Source: an uncultured Bacteroidia bacterium (GTDB taxonomy: Bacteria; Bacteroidota; Bacteroidia; Bacteroidales; F082). From it: a stretch of DNA of 40,974 bases. Positions 6,876 to 15,028 of this stretch are shown piece by piece; position 1 is the stretch's first letter; the number at the start of each line of letters is the position of its first letter. The notes below the pieces were generated by a model. That model ran no database searches, had not been told where the DNA came from, and saw nothing but the letters and a program-made list of their open reading frames with translations. Position numbers and translations under genes: made by a program. The stretch lies in NCBI GenBank assembly GCA_902767725.1, contig CACXIM010000009.1, positions 1 through 40,974 of the forward strand. The letters run 5' to 3'.

Positions 6876-8968
6876 AGCCTGTCAACATGATTGTTATGGA
6901 CGGCCCTTCGACCCTTCGACAGGCTCAGGGCTCAGGGGCCTATACCATCCCGATGGAAACCATACAACCCGGTCGCAGCAAGGAAGTGCGCTGGAAGGTG
7001 AAAGGACAATATGATTTGAGCCTGTTGGCCTTCCGCTTCACGGCCTACGCGGGTGAGTTCAGCGATGCCGAGCAGCACCTCTTGCCTGTGTTGAGCAGCG
7101 AAATCTTCATGACACAAACCCTGCCCATCACCGTGAAAGCCGAGACCGAAAAGACCTTCGACGTTCCCCTTGGCAGCCTCATTGCGGGCGAAGACCCGCA
7201 ATCTCTGCCAGGGGACAGCCATAATCACGAGCGCGACTACAGCCTGACCTTGAACTTCAGCACCAACCCCGTGTGGTACGCCGTTCAGGCCTTGCCTTAC
7301 CTGGCTAACGTCAAGACCGACCGCGCCGAGACCGCCTTCTATGTGTTCTACGCCAACACGCTCTCGTCCTACATCGCCGACAATATTCCTAACCTCTTGA
7401 ACTACATCAAGAAATGGCAGATTGAGACGCCCGATGCCCTGCTCTCGCAACTCGAGAAGGACCAAGATCTGAAGGCCATCATGCTGCAAGAGACGCCGTG
7501 GGTGCTTGAGGCCAAGAGCGAGACCGAGCAACGCAACCGCATCGCCACCCTCTTCGAGGTGAATACGATTCGCAACCAGCAGACCAATGCCTTGAGACTC
7601 ATCAAGGACAAGCAGAAATACAATGGCGGCTGGCCTTGGATGGACGGTATGCCCGAGAGTCCCTACATCAGCACCTACATTTTGAGCGGCTTCGGCAAGT
7701 TGCAAAAGATGGGTGCGTGGAGCTCGCTGAGCAAGACCGACCAAAACACAGCCCAAAGCATCTGTGACAAGGCCGTGCGCTACCTTGAATATGAGGTGGC
7801 CGAGACCTACCGTAACATGAAACGCTACAGCAAAGGCAAAGACTGGCCCATCGGCTCCAGTACCTTGAACGAGCTCTATGCCTTGAGTTTTTTCAAGGAA
7901 CAAAACTCCGACAAAGACTTTGCTAAGGCCAAGGACTACTACCTCAAGAGCCTCGACAAGGAGTGGACCTCGTTCAACTTTAACCAACGCTCAATGGGTG
8001 CTTTGGTGCTCTACCGCAACGGCAACGAAAAGACCGCGAAACTGATGATACAGTCGTTCAAGGAGTGTGCCCAAAAGAACGAGCAAATCGGCATGTACTG
8101 GCCGAAGAAGTACTTCAGCTTTGAGTCGCACATCGCCACCCATGCCAACATTATGGCAGCCTTCGCCGAAATCGACCAAGACCAGGAGATGATTGACGAA
8201 CTGCGTGTGTGGCTACTCACCCAGAAGCAGACCACGATGTGGGAGAACTCCGCTTCGACCGCCGATGCCATCTACGCTCTGCTCATGCGTGGCAGCGACT
8301 GGTTTGATGAAGGCAAGGAAGTCACCCTGCGCTTCAGCAACACGCCCATCAGCACCGAGGGCGGCGTGGCTGGCACGGGCTTCATCCAACGCCGCTGGAA
8401 CGCCAGCGAGGTGACCCAAGACATGCGCCAACTCACCGTCAACAACCCGACCCCCCACTTGGTGTGGGGCGGCCTGTTCCGCCAGTACTTCGTTCCGATC
8501 GACGAGGTCAAGAGTGACGAATCCGGCTTCACCATCAAGCGCGAGCTGTTTGTGGAGACGGTGACCGACAAGGGCAAGAAGTTGGTTCCCGTTGGATATA
8601 AGGTCCCTGAGCCCGTCGAAGGGCCGACATTACAAGTAGGCGACAAACTCACTGTGAAGATCACTTTCACCAGCCAGCAAGACATGAGTTTCGTCTTCGT
8701 CAAGGACCTCCGTGCTGCAGGTTTCGAGCCGATTGAGCAGATTTCGCGCTACGAGTACAACGACCAGATGTGTTACTACCAGAGCAACACCGACACCGAC
8801 ATGGAGTTCTTCATCGAGTTCCTGCCCAAGGGCACGCACCAGCTGGAGTACAGCATGTTCGTCACCAAGGAAGGCTACCTCAACAATGGCTATGCCTTGA
8901 TCCAGTGCCAGTATGCACCTGAGTTCAGTGCCTACTCTGATGGCATGCGTGTGAAGGTAGGGGAGTAA
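6770..8968 (+). CDS. Alpha-2-macroglobulin family protein, C-terminal fragment (frameshifted)
   Basis: Continuation of the preceding gene. It opens with PRYMYDNDELWFVANVINTG, the macroglobulin-domain stretch that in intact relatives directly follows the RWRLMLMAYT segment. The helical thioester-type domain follows: NPVWYAVQALPYL (about residue 165), then KYNGGWPWMDGMPESPYIST (about 285), and the receptor-like C-terminal region to the TAA at 8966-8968. The junction with the upstream fragment lacks the usual 15 to 20 linking residues, and the frame differs, so a deletion of 3n+1 bases is likely; the 7-mer CAAGGAC occurs at both 6731 and 6752. Where family members with a thioester carry CxEQ, this protein reads RAET. 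The ATG at 6770 is probably not a natural start. Two palindromic repeats (6902-6940 and 8602-8625) are read through in frame. Confidence 0.8.
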   Translation: MYDNDELWFVANVINTGDEPVTPKAKLEIFDAGTMKPVNMIVMDGPSTLRQAQGSGAYTIPMETIQPGRSKEVRWKVKGQYDLSLLAFRFTAYAGEFSDAEQHLLPVLSSEIFMTQTLPITVKAETEKTFDVPLGSLIAGEDPQSLPGDSHNHERDYSLTLNFSTNPVWYAVQALPYLANVKTDRAETAFYVFYANTLSSYIADNIPNLLNYIKKWQIETPDALLSQLEKDQDLKAIMLQETPWVLEAKSETEQRNRIATLFEVNTIRNQQTNALRLIKDKQKYNGGWPWMDGMPESPYISTYILSGFGKLQKMGAWSSLSKTDQNTAQSICDKAVRYLEYEVAETYRNMKRYSKGKDWPIGSSTLNELYALSFFKEQNSDKDFAKAKDYYLKSLDKEWTSFNFNQRSMGALVLYRNGNEKTAKLMIQSFKECAQKNEQIGMYWPKKYFSFESHIATHANIMAAFAEIDQDQEMIDELRVWLLTQKQTTMWENSASTADAIYALLMRGSDWFDEGKEVTLRFSNTPISTEGGVAGTGFIQRRWNASEVTQDMRQLTVNNPTPHLVWGGLFRQYFVPIDEVKSDESGFTIKRELFVETVTDKGKKLVPVGYKVPEPVEGPTLQVGDKLTVKITFTSQQDMSFVFVKDLRAAGFEPIEQISRYEYNDQMCYYQSNTDTDMEFFIEFLPKGTHQLEYSMFVTKEGYLNNGYALIQCQYAPEFSAYSDGMRVKVGE
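6902..6940. repeat. Nested palindromic coding repeat, copy 2
   Basis: 39 bp. GGCCCTTCGA is followed by a complete core, CCCTTCGACAGGCTCAGGG, and then CTCAGGGGCC, which looks like one copy of the 24-bp repeat inserted into another. It is read in frame as GPSTLRQAQGSGA. Confidence 0.8.
8602..8625. repeat. 24-bp palindromic coding repeat, copy 3
   Basis: Differs from copy 1 at one base (CCCGTCGAAG in place of CCTGTCGAAG) and is read in frame as VPEPVEGP. Confidence 0.85.
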
Positions 8969-9215
8969 GGGGTGTGTCGGAGACACACTCTCCTATTTAC
9001 CCCATACGTAGTGTGGGGTAGTGAGATGTGGGATATCGCTCATCCACTGCGTGTCGGAGACACGCTACATCATCAGAGTGAGACTGATGTAGCGTGCCTT
9101 CAGCACGCGATGTACATAGATCATCATCGTCATAGCACCCCATACGCAGTGTGTGGGTAGTGAGATGTGGGCTATCGCCCATCCAACTCACAGAGAAGCC
9201 CTACTATAGACCAAT
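8969..9215. repeat. Direct and inverted repeats in a convergent gap
   Basis: No gene is seen between the two convergent stops (8968 and 9320). A unit of about 48 bp beginning ACCCCATACG and running through GTAGTGAGATGTGGG occurs at about 8998-9045 and again at 9137-9184. Between them CACGCTACATCATCAG (9061-9076) can pair with CTGATGTAGCGTG (9084-9096). A short hairpin, GTGTGTC with the ACACAC tract, directly follows the macroglobulin stop and may help end transcription. Confidence 0.65.
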
Positions 9216-9308
9216 AGCCCTCATTGCGGAGGAACATCCGCAATCTCCTAAGCGAAAGGGTGTCCCTAACGCGTAGGAGATCGCGGGTCCTTGCCCGCGA
9301 TGAGGGCT
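9216..9308. repeat. Three-hairpin repeat, copy B
   Basis: The ends AGCCCTCAT and ATGAGGGCT pair. Hairpin 1 is TTGCGG with CCGCAA, the central hairpin is CTCCTAAGCG with CGCGTAGGAG, and hairpin 3 is ATCGCGGG with CCCGCGAT. It ends next to the stop codon of the endonuclease-like gene. Confidence 0.75.
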
Positions 9309-9319
9309 TTGGGATGGGT

Positions 9320-10618
9320 TTAGTCGACCACCAGCTTCACCGTCTGTCCCCAACCCCCATCATGCTTGATGCGCAGAAAATAAAACCCCGTAGTAATGTC
9401 ATGAAGCGCCAACTCAAACTGCTGTGAGCCCTCGCTAAGCTCGGCCGTATAGCGTTGCAGCAACTGCCCTTGCAGCGTGTACAGCTCCAATTGCACTTGT
9501 CCTTGCGTAGGGTTGAAGAAGCTCACGACAGCCCTATCGGAGGCAGGGTTGGGCGCCACAGTGGCATAGAGGCTCTGTGCTTCAAGGTCTTCCACACCGA
9601 GATGCACATCCACTGCGATCTTCATCGTCACGGGGAGGTGGTCGGAGCCATCGAAGAGGGCCTCCGCGACCTCATCGGGCACGGCCGTGTTGTTGCCTTG
9701 ATTCACGCTCATGTTAAAATGACGTCCGTCGTTGCCCACAGCATGATAAGAGCCTTGCACATAGCGCAAATGGTTGTAGCTGAAAGCGATCTCGTCGGCC
9801 ATCAAGATGAAGTCGAAGCGGTCGTCGAGGCCGCCCGAGGAGAAGCATTCATCGGAATAGTTTCTTGTGGATTGCGTATGGAAGGCGGCAAACTGATTGT
9901 TGTTGTTCCATTCGCCCACGCCGCCCACCAAGGCTGCAGGGTCCATGAAGCAGATCTCGGGGTTGCTATAGGTCTGGGTGAGCAGGCGGTAAGCAGGTTC
10001 GCTGGCGCCATACATGTTGAAGTCGCCCATGATCAGGGCGTTGTCATGGGGATAATGCTGGTTGACGTAGTCCATGGCGACCTGCATCAAGGCTCTCCGG
10101 CTCGACTCGTAGCCCATGCCTGCTTTGGGGTGCGCCACGATGCAGACCAACTTGATGGTGTCGCCTGCCGACAGACTCTTGGTCTTCAGGTAAAGCTCGT
10201 AGACATCCGTGTCGCGTGGGTTGGTGCGTAAGGCGATGTGCTTGCTCAGCCCCAGTTTCTGCGCGTTGAAGAAGATATGGTTGATGATGTTACTGCTGGC
10301 GTAGTTGATGATGTTGTCCGACTGCCAGTAGTTGGCTCCGTTGATGTTGAGGTTATGTCGTAGAAAATCGTTTTGCAGGGCGGAAGTGGCGCCAAACTCG
10401 CACACGGTGAAGATGTCGGGCTTCACATAATTGACAAGAGTACGGATGCATTCGTCCTTACGTTGTGTGTTGTTGTTGGTTTCGTAGCAGTCGGCAAAGC
10501 CGCTTTGGTAGTTGCCATAATACAGCAGGTTGTATTGCATCACGGTGAGGGTGTCTTGGGCCATGGAAGGCCATGCCATACAAATCGTGATGAGAAGTAG
10601 ACAGTATTTGCGCTTCAT
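9320..10618 (-). CDS. Secreted endonuclease/exonuclease/phosphatase-fold protein with T9SS tail
   Basis: 432 residues. The signal peptide (about 1-20, ending WPSMAQ) is followed by TLTVMQYNLLYYGN, the opening strand of the EEP fold. DIFTVCEFG carries the metal-binding Glu, ALIMGDFNMYGASEP the catalytic Asp-x-Asn, and GSDHLPV the active-site Asp-His near residue 330. The C-terminal 85 residues, beginning VAPNPASDRAVV and ending FYFLRIKHDGG...KLVVD, form a type A T9SS sorting domain, so the enzyme is probably exported and surface-attached or released. Substrate (nucleic acid or phosphoester) cannot be told. It has its own -7 box at 10639-10646 and diverges from the lipoprotein pair. Confidence 0.88.
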   Translation of the reverse strand: MKRKYCLLLITICMAWPSMAQDTLTVMQYNLLYYGNYQSGFADCYETNNNTQRKDECIRTLVNYVKPDIFTVCEFGATSALQNDFLRHNLNINGANYWQSDNIINYASSNIINHIFFNAQKLGLSKHIALRTNPRDTDVYELYLKTKSLSAGDTIKLVCIVAHPKAGMGYESSRRALMQVAMDYVNQHYPHDNALIMGDFNMYGASEPAYRLLTQTYSNPEICFMDPAALVGGVGEWNNNNQFAAFHTQSTRNYSDECFSSGGLDDRFDFILMADEIAFSYNHLRYVQGSYHAVGNDGRHFNMSVNQGNNTAVPDEVAEALFDGSDHLPVTMKIAVDVHLGVEDLEAQSLYATVAPNPASDRAVVSFFNPTQGQVQLELYTLQGQLLQRYTAELSEGSQQFELALHDITTGFYFLRIKHDGGWGQTVKLVVD

Positions 10619-10638
10619 TTTCAGGTTATTTTGTGCAG

Positions 10639-10646
10639 CAAAGATA
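10639..10646 (-). promoter_or_regulatory. -7 box for the T9SS-tailed endonuclease-like gene
   Basis: The minus strand reads TATCTTTG about 20 bases before the ATG at 10618. Confidence 0.6.
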
Positions 10647-10676
10647 GAAAATTTGGCGTGATATTTGAATTAATCC

Positions 10677-10684
10677 TATTTTTG
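10677..10684 (+). promoter_or_regulatory. -7 box for the lipoprotein pair
   Basis: TATTTTTG lies 14 bases before the ATG at 10699. A TTTG at 10652-10655 is at a plausible -33 distance. It lies back to back with the minus-strand promoter at 10639. Confidence 0.6.
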
Positions 10685-10698
10685 CAACGTTTTTAGTT

Positions 10699-11184
10699 AT
10701 GGAAAAAAAGTTTCAAAGCGGTTGTTGTGCCTTGGCGGTAGTGCTCTTGATGGCGATGAGTTCCTGCCATAAAGAAACTGAGCAGTATGCCCATTGCTCG
10801 CTATTGGGTCATTGGGGCTGTGAGAAGTATGTCAGCTGTCGCACGGATAGTACAGGCTACGAGAAATGGGAGACCTTCGAATATGAAGTTGGCTCGGGTC
10901 ACGGCTACGAGGTATATTTTTATGCCGATGGCTCAGGCAAGCTCTTGCTTAACGACAGTCCCGCTTTAATCAAAAAGTTCAATTGTGACTTTGACTACGA
11001 CTCAATAAGTCATACGCTTACTATATACAACACCTCTTGGATCATCTCGATGTTTTCGGATGCGACCAGCGCTGACATGACCATAGAGGAGGTGACGGAC
11101 AACCACGTTCAGGCATCGTGGACTAATTATTTCTCGGAGCCCGTACCCTTTTTTGAACGCTTTTACTTGAAACGAATCGAATAA
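10699..11184 (+). CDS. Small lipoprotein, lipocalin-like, first of a pair
   Basis: 161 residues. The N-terminus has a hydrophobic stretch ending LMAMSSC, a lipobox with Cys at about residue 23, so it is probably an anchored lipoprotein. LLGHWGCEKYV near residue 35 and the C-terminal FYLKRIE resemble bacterial lipocalin-like beta-barrel proteins, where GxW opens the barrel. The next gene has the same layout (GTWGVEKI and YLKRI), so the two look like diverged tandem duplicates in one transcription unit with only 19 bases between them. No specific ligand or role can be assigned. Confidence 0.75.
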   Translation: MEKKFQSGCCALAVVLLMAMSSCHKETEQYAHCSLLGHWGCEKYVSCRTDSTGYEKWETFEYEVGSGHGYEVYFYADGSGKLLLNDSPALIKKFNCDFDYDSISHTLTIYNTSWIISMFSDATSADMTIEEVTDNHVQASWTNYFSEPVPFFERFYLKRIE

Positions 11185-11203
11185 CACTTAAATAATAGAA
11201 AAA

Positions 11204-11782
11204 ATGAAAAGATTAGCTTTATTGACAACATTGGCCATTGCGGCAATGCTGTTCACTTCTTGCAAGAAGGTGGACTACAAGAATTTTATTGGCACTTGGG
11301 GTGTCGAAAAGATTGAGTACTACAACATCGACTACGCAGGCAATCCTATCGCTGCCTCGATGGATTCACATTCGTTTGATATTAACGATGCTGACAATAG
11401 TATTCAGTTGGTTTTCAAGGAAGATAAAACTGGTGTGATGCGCGACAGCGCCATCGACACCCTCTGGATTGAAAACGAAGAGACAGGGAATTATGACTAT
11501 ATCTATTGCCCCGATACCGTGATGGTGTATTCATTCACTTATTCCTATGATAATACTGACAAGTCATTGTACATGAACATAGACTATGGTACAGAAATGC
11601 GTACCTTCAGAATGGCTATCTACGACATGACAGATAACTCGTTCATCTATGAAAACGAGTATTTTAAGGATTATATGGAGAAAGCTTATCTGAAGCGCAT
11701 CAGTAAATCAGCTTCCAAATCGGGAAGCCGACAAGTTGTGAATCACCCGCATAAGCCGGGTTCGTTCCTTGGCGGAAGATAA
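11204..11782 (+). CDS. Small lipoprotein, lipocalin-like, second of a pair
   Basis: 192 residues with lipobox AAMLFTSC (Cys about residue 20) followed by KKVDYKNFIGTWGVEKIEYY. The body is rich in Asp and Tyr, as expected for alternating beta strands, and includes a typical KEDKTGVM turn. The homologous region ends at AYLKRISK. After it, about 24 extra residues (SASKSGSRQVVNHPHKPGSF and onward) are basic and unlike the preceding protein, so the original stop may have been lost. It probably shares the promoter at 10677. It ends 14 bases before a strong bidirectional terminator. Function unknown. Confidence 0.75.
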   Translation: MKRLALLTTLAIAAMLFTSCKKVDYKNFIGTWGVEKIEYYNIDYAGNPIAASMDSHSFDINDADNSIQLVFKEDKTGVMRDSAIDTLWIENEETGNYDYIYCPDTVMVYSFTYSYDNTDKSLYMNIDYGTEMRTFRMAIYDMTDNSFIYENEYFKDYMEKAYLKRISKSASKSGSRQVVNHPHKPGSFLGGR

Positions 11783-11795
11783 GAATTAAAGGCTG

Positions 11796-11849
11796 AAAAA
11801 AAATGCCGTGCATAGATTCTCGAGGGAATGACATGCACGGCATTTTTTT
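11796..11849. terminator. Bidirectional intrinsic terminator
   Basis: AAAATGCCGTGCAT pairs with ATGCACGGCATTTT, with an A-run before and a T-run after, between the convergent lipoprotein and rRNA methyltransferase genes. It can end transcription from both sides. Confidence 0.85.
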
Positions 11850-13053
11850 ATTCCACAATAAGCATCAACCCCTTCAGATACGCCCCTTCGGGGTGGAAAA
11901 TGTTGATGGGATGGTCGGCAGGCTGCGACAGCTGGTCGACGATGCGGACATTGCGCTTGGCTTCGATGGCCGCAGCGGTGACGATGCTTTGGAAGGTAGC
12001 CTTGTCGACGGCCTGCGAGCAGCTGAAGGTGAACAGTAGGCCGCCCTTGGCGATGCGCTTGATGGCCTCGGCGTTGATGAATTTGTAGCCACCCAAGCCG
12101 CGATGCCGATCCTGATGCCGCTTGGCAAACGCTGGAGGGTCGAGAATGATGAGGTCGAAGGCGCCTTCGCGCATCTGAGTCACATATTCTTTCATGTCGG
12201 CCACGTGGCAGGCATTCTCCTCTTTCGAATAGCCGTTCAATTCGAGGTTGGCCTCAGCCATGGCGATGGCTTTTTTGGAAGCGTCGACGGTGATGGCCCT
12301 GCGGGCGCCGCCTTTCAGCGCCGTGACGGAGAATCCGCCCGTGTAGCCGAAGGCGTTGAGCACGGTCTTGCCTGCCGCAAAGCGTCGTACTAGTTCGCGG
12401 TTCTCGCGTTGGTCGAGGAAGAAGCCCGTCTTTTGGCCTTCCTCCCAGTTGGGCAGGAAGCGGCTGTCGTTTTCCAAAATCATTTCATCCAGTCTTTCGC
12501 CGAAGAGGTAGCCGTCTTCCACGATGGCATCTTCCTTGCCCATGCGTTGCATGGCTTCGGCACTCTTATTGTAGATGGCCTGTAAGCCGAGGTCGGGCAT
12601 AAGCTTGAGGGCTCGGACGATCTCCTTCAAGTGGAGCGCCATGCCTTCTGTTTGGGCCTGCACCACGGCGGTGTGTCCGTAGATGTCGACGATGAGACCG
12701 GCCAGGCCGTCGCCTTCGGAGTGAACGAGTCGGAAGCAGTTGGTGCAGGGTTTGTCGGTAAGCCCCATGGCCTTACGCACCTCAAAGGCCTGTTTGAGGC
12801 GGTCGAGGAAGAACCATTCGTCGATTTTCTGGTTCTCGAAGCTGAGCATCTTCACTGCGATGCTGTCCGACTCGCAGAAGCCGGTACCGAGGATGTGGCC
12901 GTCGTAGTCAGTCACGGTGACGGTGTCGCCCGCCTGCAGGTCTTTGGCAGCGTCGTGGATGGCGCCCGAGAACACCCAGGGATGGAAGCGGCGCAAGGCT
13001 TCCTCTTTGCCTGGGTTGAGCCTTACGACGGGATAGAGTGGAGTTTGTTCCAT
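11848..13053 (-). CDS. rlmI: Class I SAM-dependent 23S rRNA methyltransferase, RlmI/YccW type
   Basis: 401 residues from the ATG at 13053. An upstream in-frame TTG (13074) is rejected because it overlaps the -7 box at 13072-13079. The N-terminal PUA-like domain includes NPGKEEALRRFHPWVFSGAI, with GDTVTVTDYDGHILGTG after it. The Rossmann methyltransferase domain follows: VLNAFGYTGGFSVTALKGGA (SAM-binding loop) and DLIILDPPAFAKR (motif IV), then FTFSCSQAVD with a family-typical Cys. E. coli RlmI makes m5C1962 in 23S rRNA. The exact target here is inferred from the family. It ends against a shared terminator with the lipoprotein pair. Confidence 0.88.
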   Translation of the reverse strand: MEQTPLYPVVRLNPGKEEALRRFHPWVFSGAIHDAAKDLQAGDTVTVTDYDGHILGTGFCESDSIAVKMLSFENQKIDEWFFLDRLKQAFEVRKAMGLTDKPCTNCFRLVHSEGDGLAGLIVDIYGHTAVVQAQTEGMALHLKEIVRALKLMPDLGLQAIYNKSAEAMQRMGKEDAIVEDGYLFGERLDEMILENDSRFLPNWEEGQKTGFFLDQRENRELVRRFAAGKTVLNAFGYTGGFSVTALKGGARRAITVDASKKAIAMAEANLELNGYSKEENACHVADMKEYVTQMREGAFDLIILDPPAFAKRHQDRHRGLGGYKFINAEAIKRIAKGGLLFTFSCSQAVDKATFQSIVTAAAIEAKRNVRIVDQLSQPADHPINIFHPEGAYLKGLMLIVE

Positions 13054-13071
13054 TGCATTTCGATTTTGTTG

Positions 13072-13079
13072 CAAAGATA
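13072..13079 (-). promoter_or_regulatory. -7 box for the rRNA methyltransferase
   Basis: The minus strand reads TATCTTTG, 18 bases before the ATG at 13053. It decides against the longer TTG start. Confidence 0.6.
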
Positions 13080-13113
13080 TGTTTTTTCTTTTTACGATGT
13101 GAAACCGTTTCCT

Positions 13114-13121
13114 TAACTTTG
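13114..13121 (+). promoter_or_regulatory. -7 box for adenine deaminase
   Basis: TAACTTTG matches TAnnTTTG and lies 21 bases before the ATG at 13143. It is divergent from the methyltransferase promoter. Confidence 0.6.
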
Positions 13122-13142
13122 CGCCAAAATTGAAATCAGCTC

Positions 13143-14774
13143 ATGAATAATTCTTTTACTATAGGGGGTCAGATTGTCGATCTCGTCAACTCCAGGATTT
13201 TTTCGGGTGTGGTTGTCGTCGAGGATGGCAAGATCACCAAGATTGAGGAACAGCCTGTGGGCAACACACAATATATCATGCCTGGCTTTGTCGATGCCCA
13301 TGTGCATATTGAGAGCTCTATGTTGGTGCCGTCGGAGTTTGCCCGTTTGGCAGTTTGCCACGGCACGGTGGCCACGGTCAGCGACCCGCACGAAATCGCC
13401 AATGTGTTGGGTAAGAAGGGTGTTCAGTACATGATTGACAATGGCAAAAAGGTACCGTTCAAGTTCTTCTTCGGCGCGCCGAGTTGTGTGCCTGCCACGG
13501 CTTTTGAGACGTCGGGCCGTGTGTTGGATGCTGCTGATGTTGAGGAGTTGTTGGCCTCATCCGACATCCATTATCTTTCCGAAATGATGAACTATCCTGG
13601 AGTGCTTTCCAACGATCCTGAGGTTAGGGCCAAGATTGCCGCTGCCAAGCGCTATGGCAAGCCTATTGACGGCCATGCGCCTGCTTTGACGGGTCGTGAT
13701 TTGCAGACCTATGTTGGGGCGGGTATCTCCACCGACCATGAGTGCTACACCTTGGCCGAAGCCTTGGAGAAGATTAGCCTGGGCATGAAAATCCTCATCC
13801 GCGAAGGCAGTGCAGCCAAGAACTTCGAGGCCTTGATTCCGTTGATGGCCACCCATCCTGACAAGTTGATGTTTTGCTCCGACGACAAGCATCCCAACGA
13901 GTTGGTGAAAGGTCATATCGATGAGCTAGTGGGTCGTGCTATCGCCTTGGGCTACAACGTGATGGATGTGTTGAAGGCGGCATCGCTCAATGCCGTGAAA
14001 CACTACAGGCTCAGCGTGGGCTTGCTCCAGCAGGGCGACGATGCCGACTTCATCGTGGTCGACGACTTGCGCAATCCCGTCGCCAAGCAGACTTATATAA
14101 AAGGTGTGTTGGTGGCCGAAAACGGGGTGTCAAGCATCAAGTATGTGGAGACTGGCACGCCCAATATCTTTGAGAGACCCTACCTTTATCCTCAAGACCT
14201 CTTTGTCCCTGACCAAGGGAAGAGAATCAAGGTGATAGAGTGTTTTGACGGGCAGCTGATTACCAAGTGTTTCACGACCGAACCCAAAGTGGAGAATGGT
14301 GGCATCGTCAGCGACGTGGACCGCGACATCTTGAAGATGGTGGTGGTCAACCGCTATCAGCCATACACGCCCACAGTGGCCTTTATCAAGAACTTCGGGT
14401 TGAAGAGAGGCGCCTTGGCATCGAGTGTGGCCCACGACAGCCACAACCTTGTGGCCGTGGGTGCCACCGACAGAGACATCCTTCATGCTGTCAACCTGCT
14501 CATCGAGCACACTGGCGGCGTGACGGCCTATTGTGGCACAGAGATGTTGGCGGTGCCTCTGCCCGTGGCGGGACTGATGAGCAACGAGGACGGCTACGAG
14601 GTGGCGGCCGCCTATCAAAATGCCGATGCCTTGGCCAAACGCTTGGGGTCGACACTTTATGCGCCCTTCATGACTTTGGCCTTTATGGCATTGCTCGTCA
14701 TCCCTGAACTGAAAGTCAGCGACCGGGGACTGTTTGACGTTAACACATTCAGTTTCACATCGATTTATGAATGA
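13143..14774 (+). CDS. ade: Adenine deaminase
   Basis: Converts adenine to hypoxanthine and ammonia in purine salvage, in the cytoplasm. 543 residues, the normal length of the family. The metal-binding motif of the amidohydrolase barrel is [20 protein letters not shown] (about residues 45-64), followed by [16 protein letters not shown]. Further metal or substrate positions are in [11 protein letters not shown] and STDHECYT, with [12 protein letters not shown] (about 240) near the active site. The C-terminal adenine deaminase domain includes [20 protein letters not shown] and ends with the Phe/Tyr-rich tail. No purine genes are adjacent, so regulation cannot be inferred beyond its own -7 box. 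Confidence 0.93.
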   Translation: MNNSFTIGGQIVDLVNSRIFSGVVVVEDGKITKIEEQPVGNTQYIMPGFVDAHVHIESSMLVPSEFARLAVCHGTVATVSDPHEIANVLGKKGVQYMIDNGKKVPFKFFFGAPSCVPATAFETSGRVLDAADVEELLASSDIHYLSEMMNYPGVLSNDPEVRAKIAAAKRYGKPIDGHAPALTGRDLQTYVGAGISTDHECYTLAEALEKISLGMKILIREGSAAKNFEALIPLMATHPDKLMFCSDDKHPNELVKGHIDELVGRAIALGYNVMDVLKAASLNAVKHYRLSVGLLQQGDDADFIVVDDLRNPVAKQTYIKGVLVAENGVSSIKYVETGTPNIFERPYLYPQDLFVPDQGKRIKVIECFDGQLITKCFTTEPKVENGGIVSDVDRDILKMVVVNRYQPYTPTVAFIKNFGLKRGALASSVAHDSHNLVAVGATDRDILHAVNLLIEHTGGVTAYCGTEMLAVPLPVAGLMSNEDGYEVAAAYQNADALAKRLGSTLYAPFMTLAFMALLVIPELKVSDRGLFDVNTFSFTSIYE

Positions 14775-14790
14775 GATTTTTGTGGCTCTC

Positions 14791-14823
14791 AACCCATGTC
14801 ATTCCCTTGGGAATCTATGGGTT
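14791..14823. terminator. Hairpin with 25-base shared core after adenine deaminase
   Basis: AACCCAT pairs with ATGGGTT around the core ATTCCCTTGGGAAT. The 25 bases at 14795-14819 recur exactly at 28501-28525, where the outer arms are different. There is no long T-run here, so termination is plausible but unproven. Confidence 0.5.
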
Positions 14824-14851
14824 GATAACCACAAAACACAATTACAGTATA

Positions 14852-15026
14852 CAAGTTTCGCACATCCCTACGGGATGCAAAAGGTTGATGTTGTTTGTTT
14901 TACCGATAGTTAATCCCTACGGGATTAGTTGGACTTAATGGCATCCCATCGGGATGCACGTTCGGTAAAAACGAAACCTAGTGACAACAGCATCCCATCG
15001 GGATGCACCACGACTTGCGAAACTTT
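14852..15026. mobile_element. 175-bp MITE-like palindromic element with 12-bp flanking duplication
   Basis: Terminal inverted repeats AAGTTTCGCA (14853-14862) and TGCGAAACTT (15016-15025) enclose internal inverted repeats TTTACCGA and TCGGTAAA, plus several small palindromes of the type GCATCCCATCGGGATGC. It is flanked by the direct repeat AATTACAGTATA at 14840-14851 and 15027-15038. The second copy contains the rodA stop codon. It carries no open frame and no transposase, so any movement would need an enzyme supplied elsewhere. Confidence 0.7.
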
Positions 15027-15028
15027 AA

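Noticed and set aside
6932-7987. 351-residue minus-strand open frame
   Set aside because: Antisense to the C-terminal macroglobulin fragment; Val/Leu-rich, with no family features.
9455-10231. 258-residue plus-strand open frame
   Set aside because: Antisense to the endonuclease-like gene with intact catalytic motifs.
13054-13074. Upstream TTG start for the rRNA methyltransferase
   Set aside because: It overlaps the -7 box; the ATG at 13053 starts the family-like sequence.
14852-15026. Possible riboswitch or attenuator
   Set aside because: It lies between two converging gene ends, not in a leader, and the terminal repeats with a flanking duplication fit an inserted element better.
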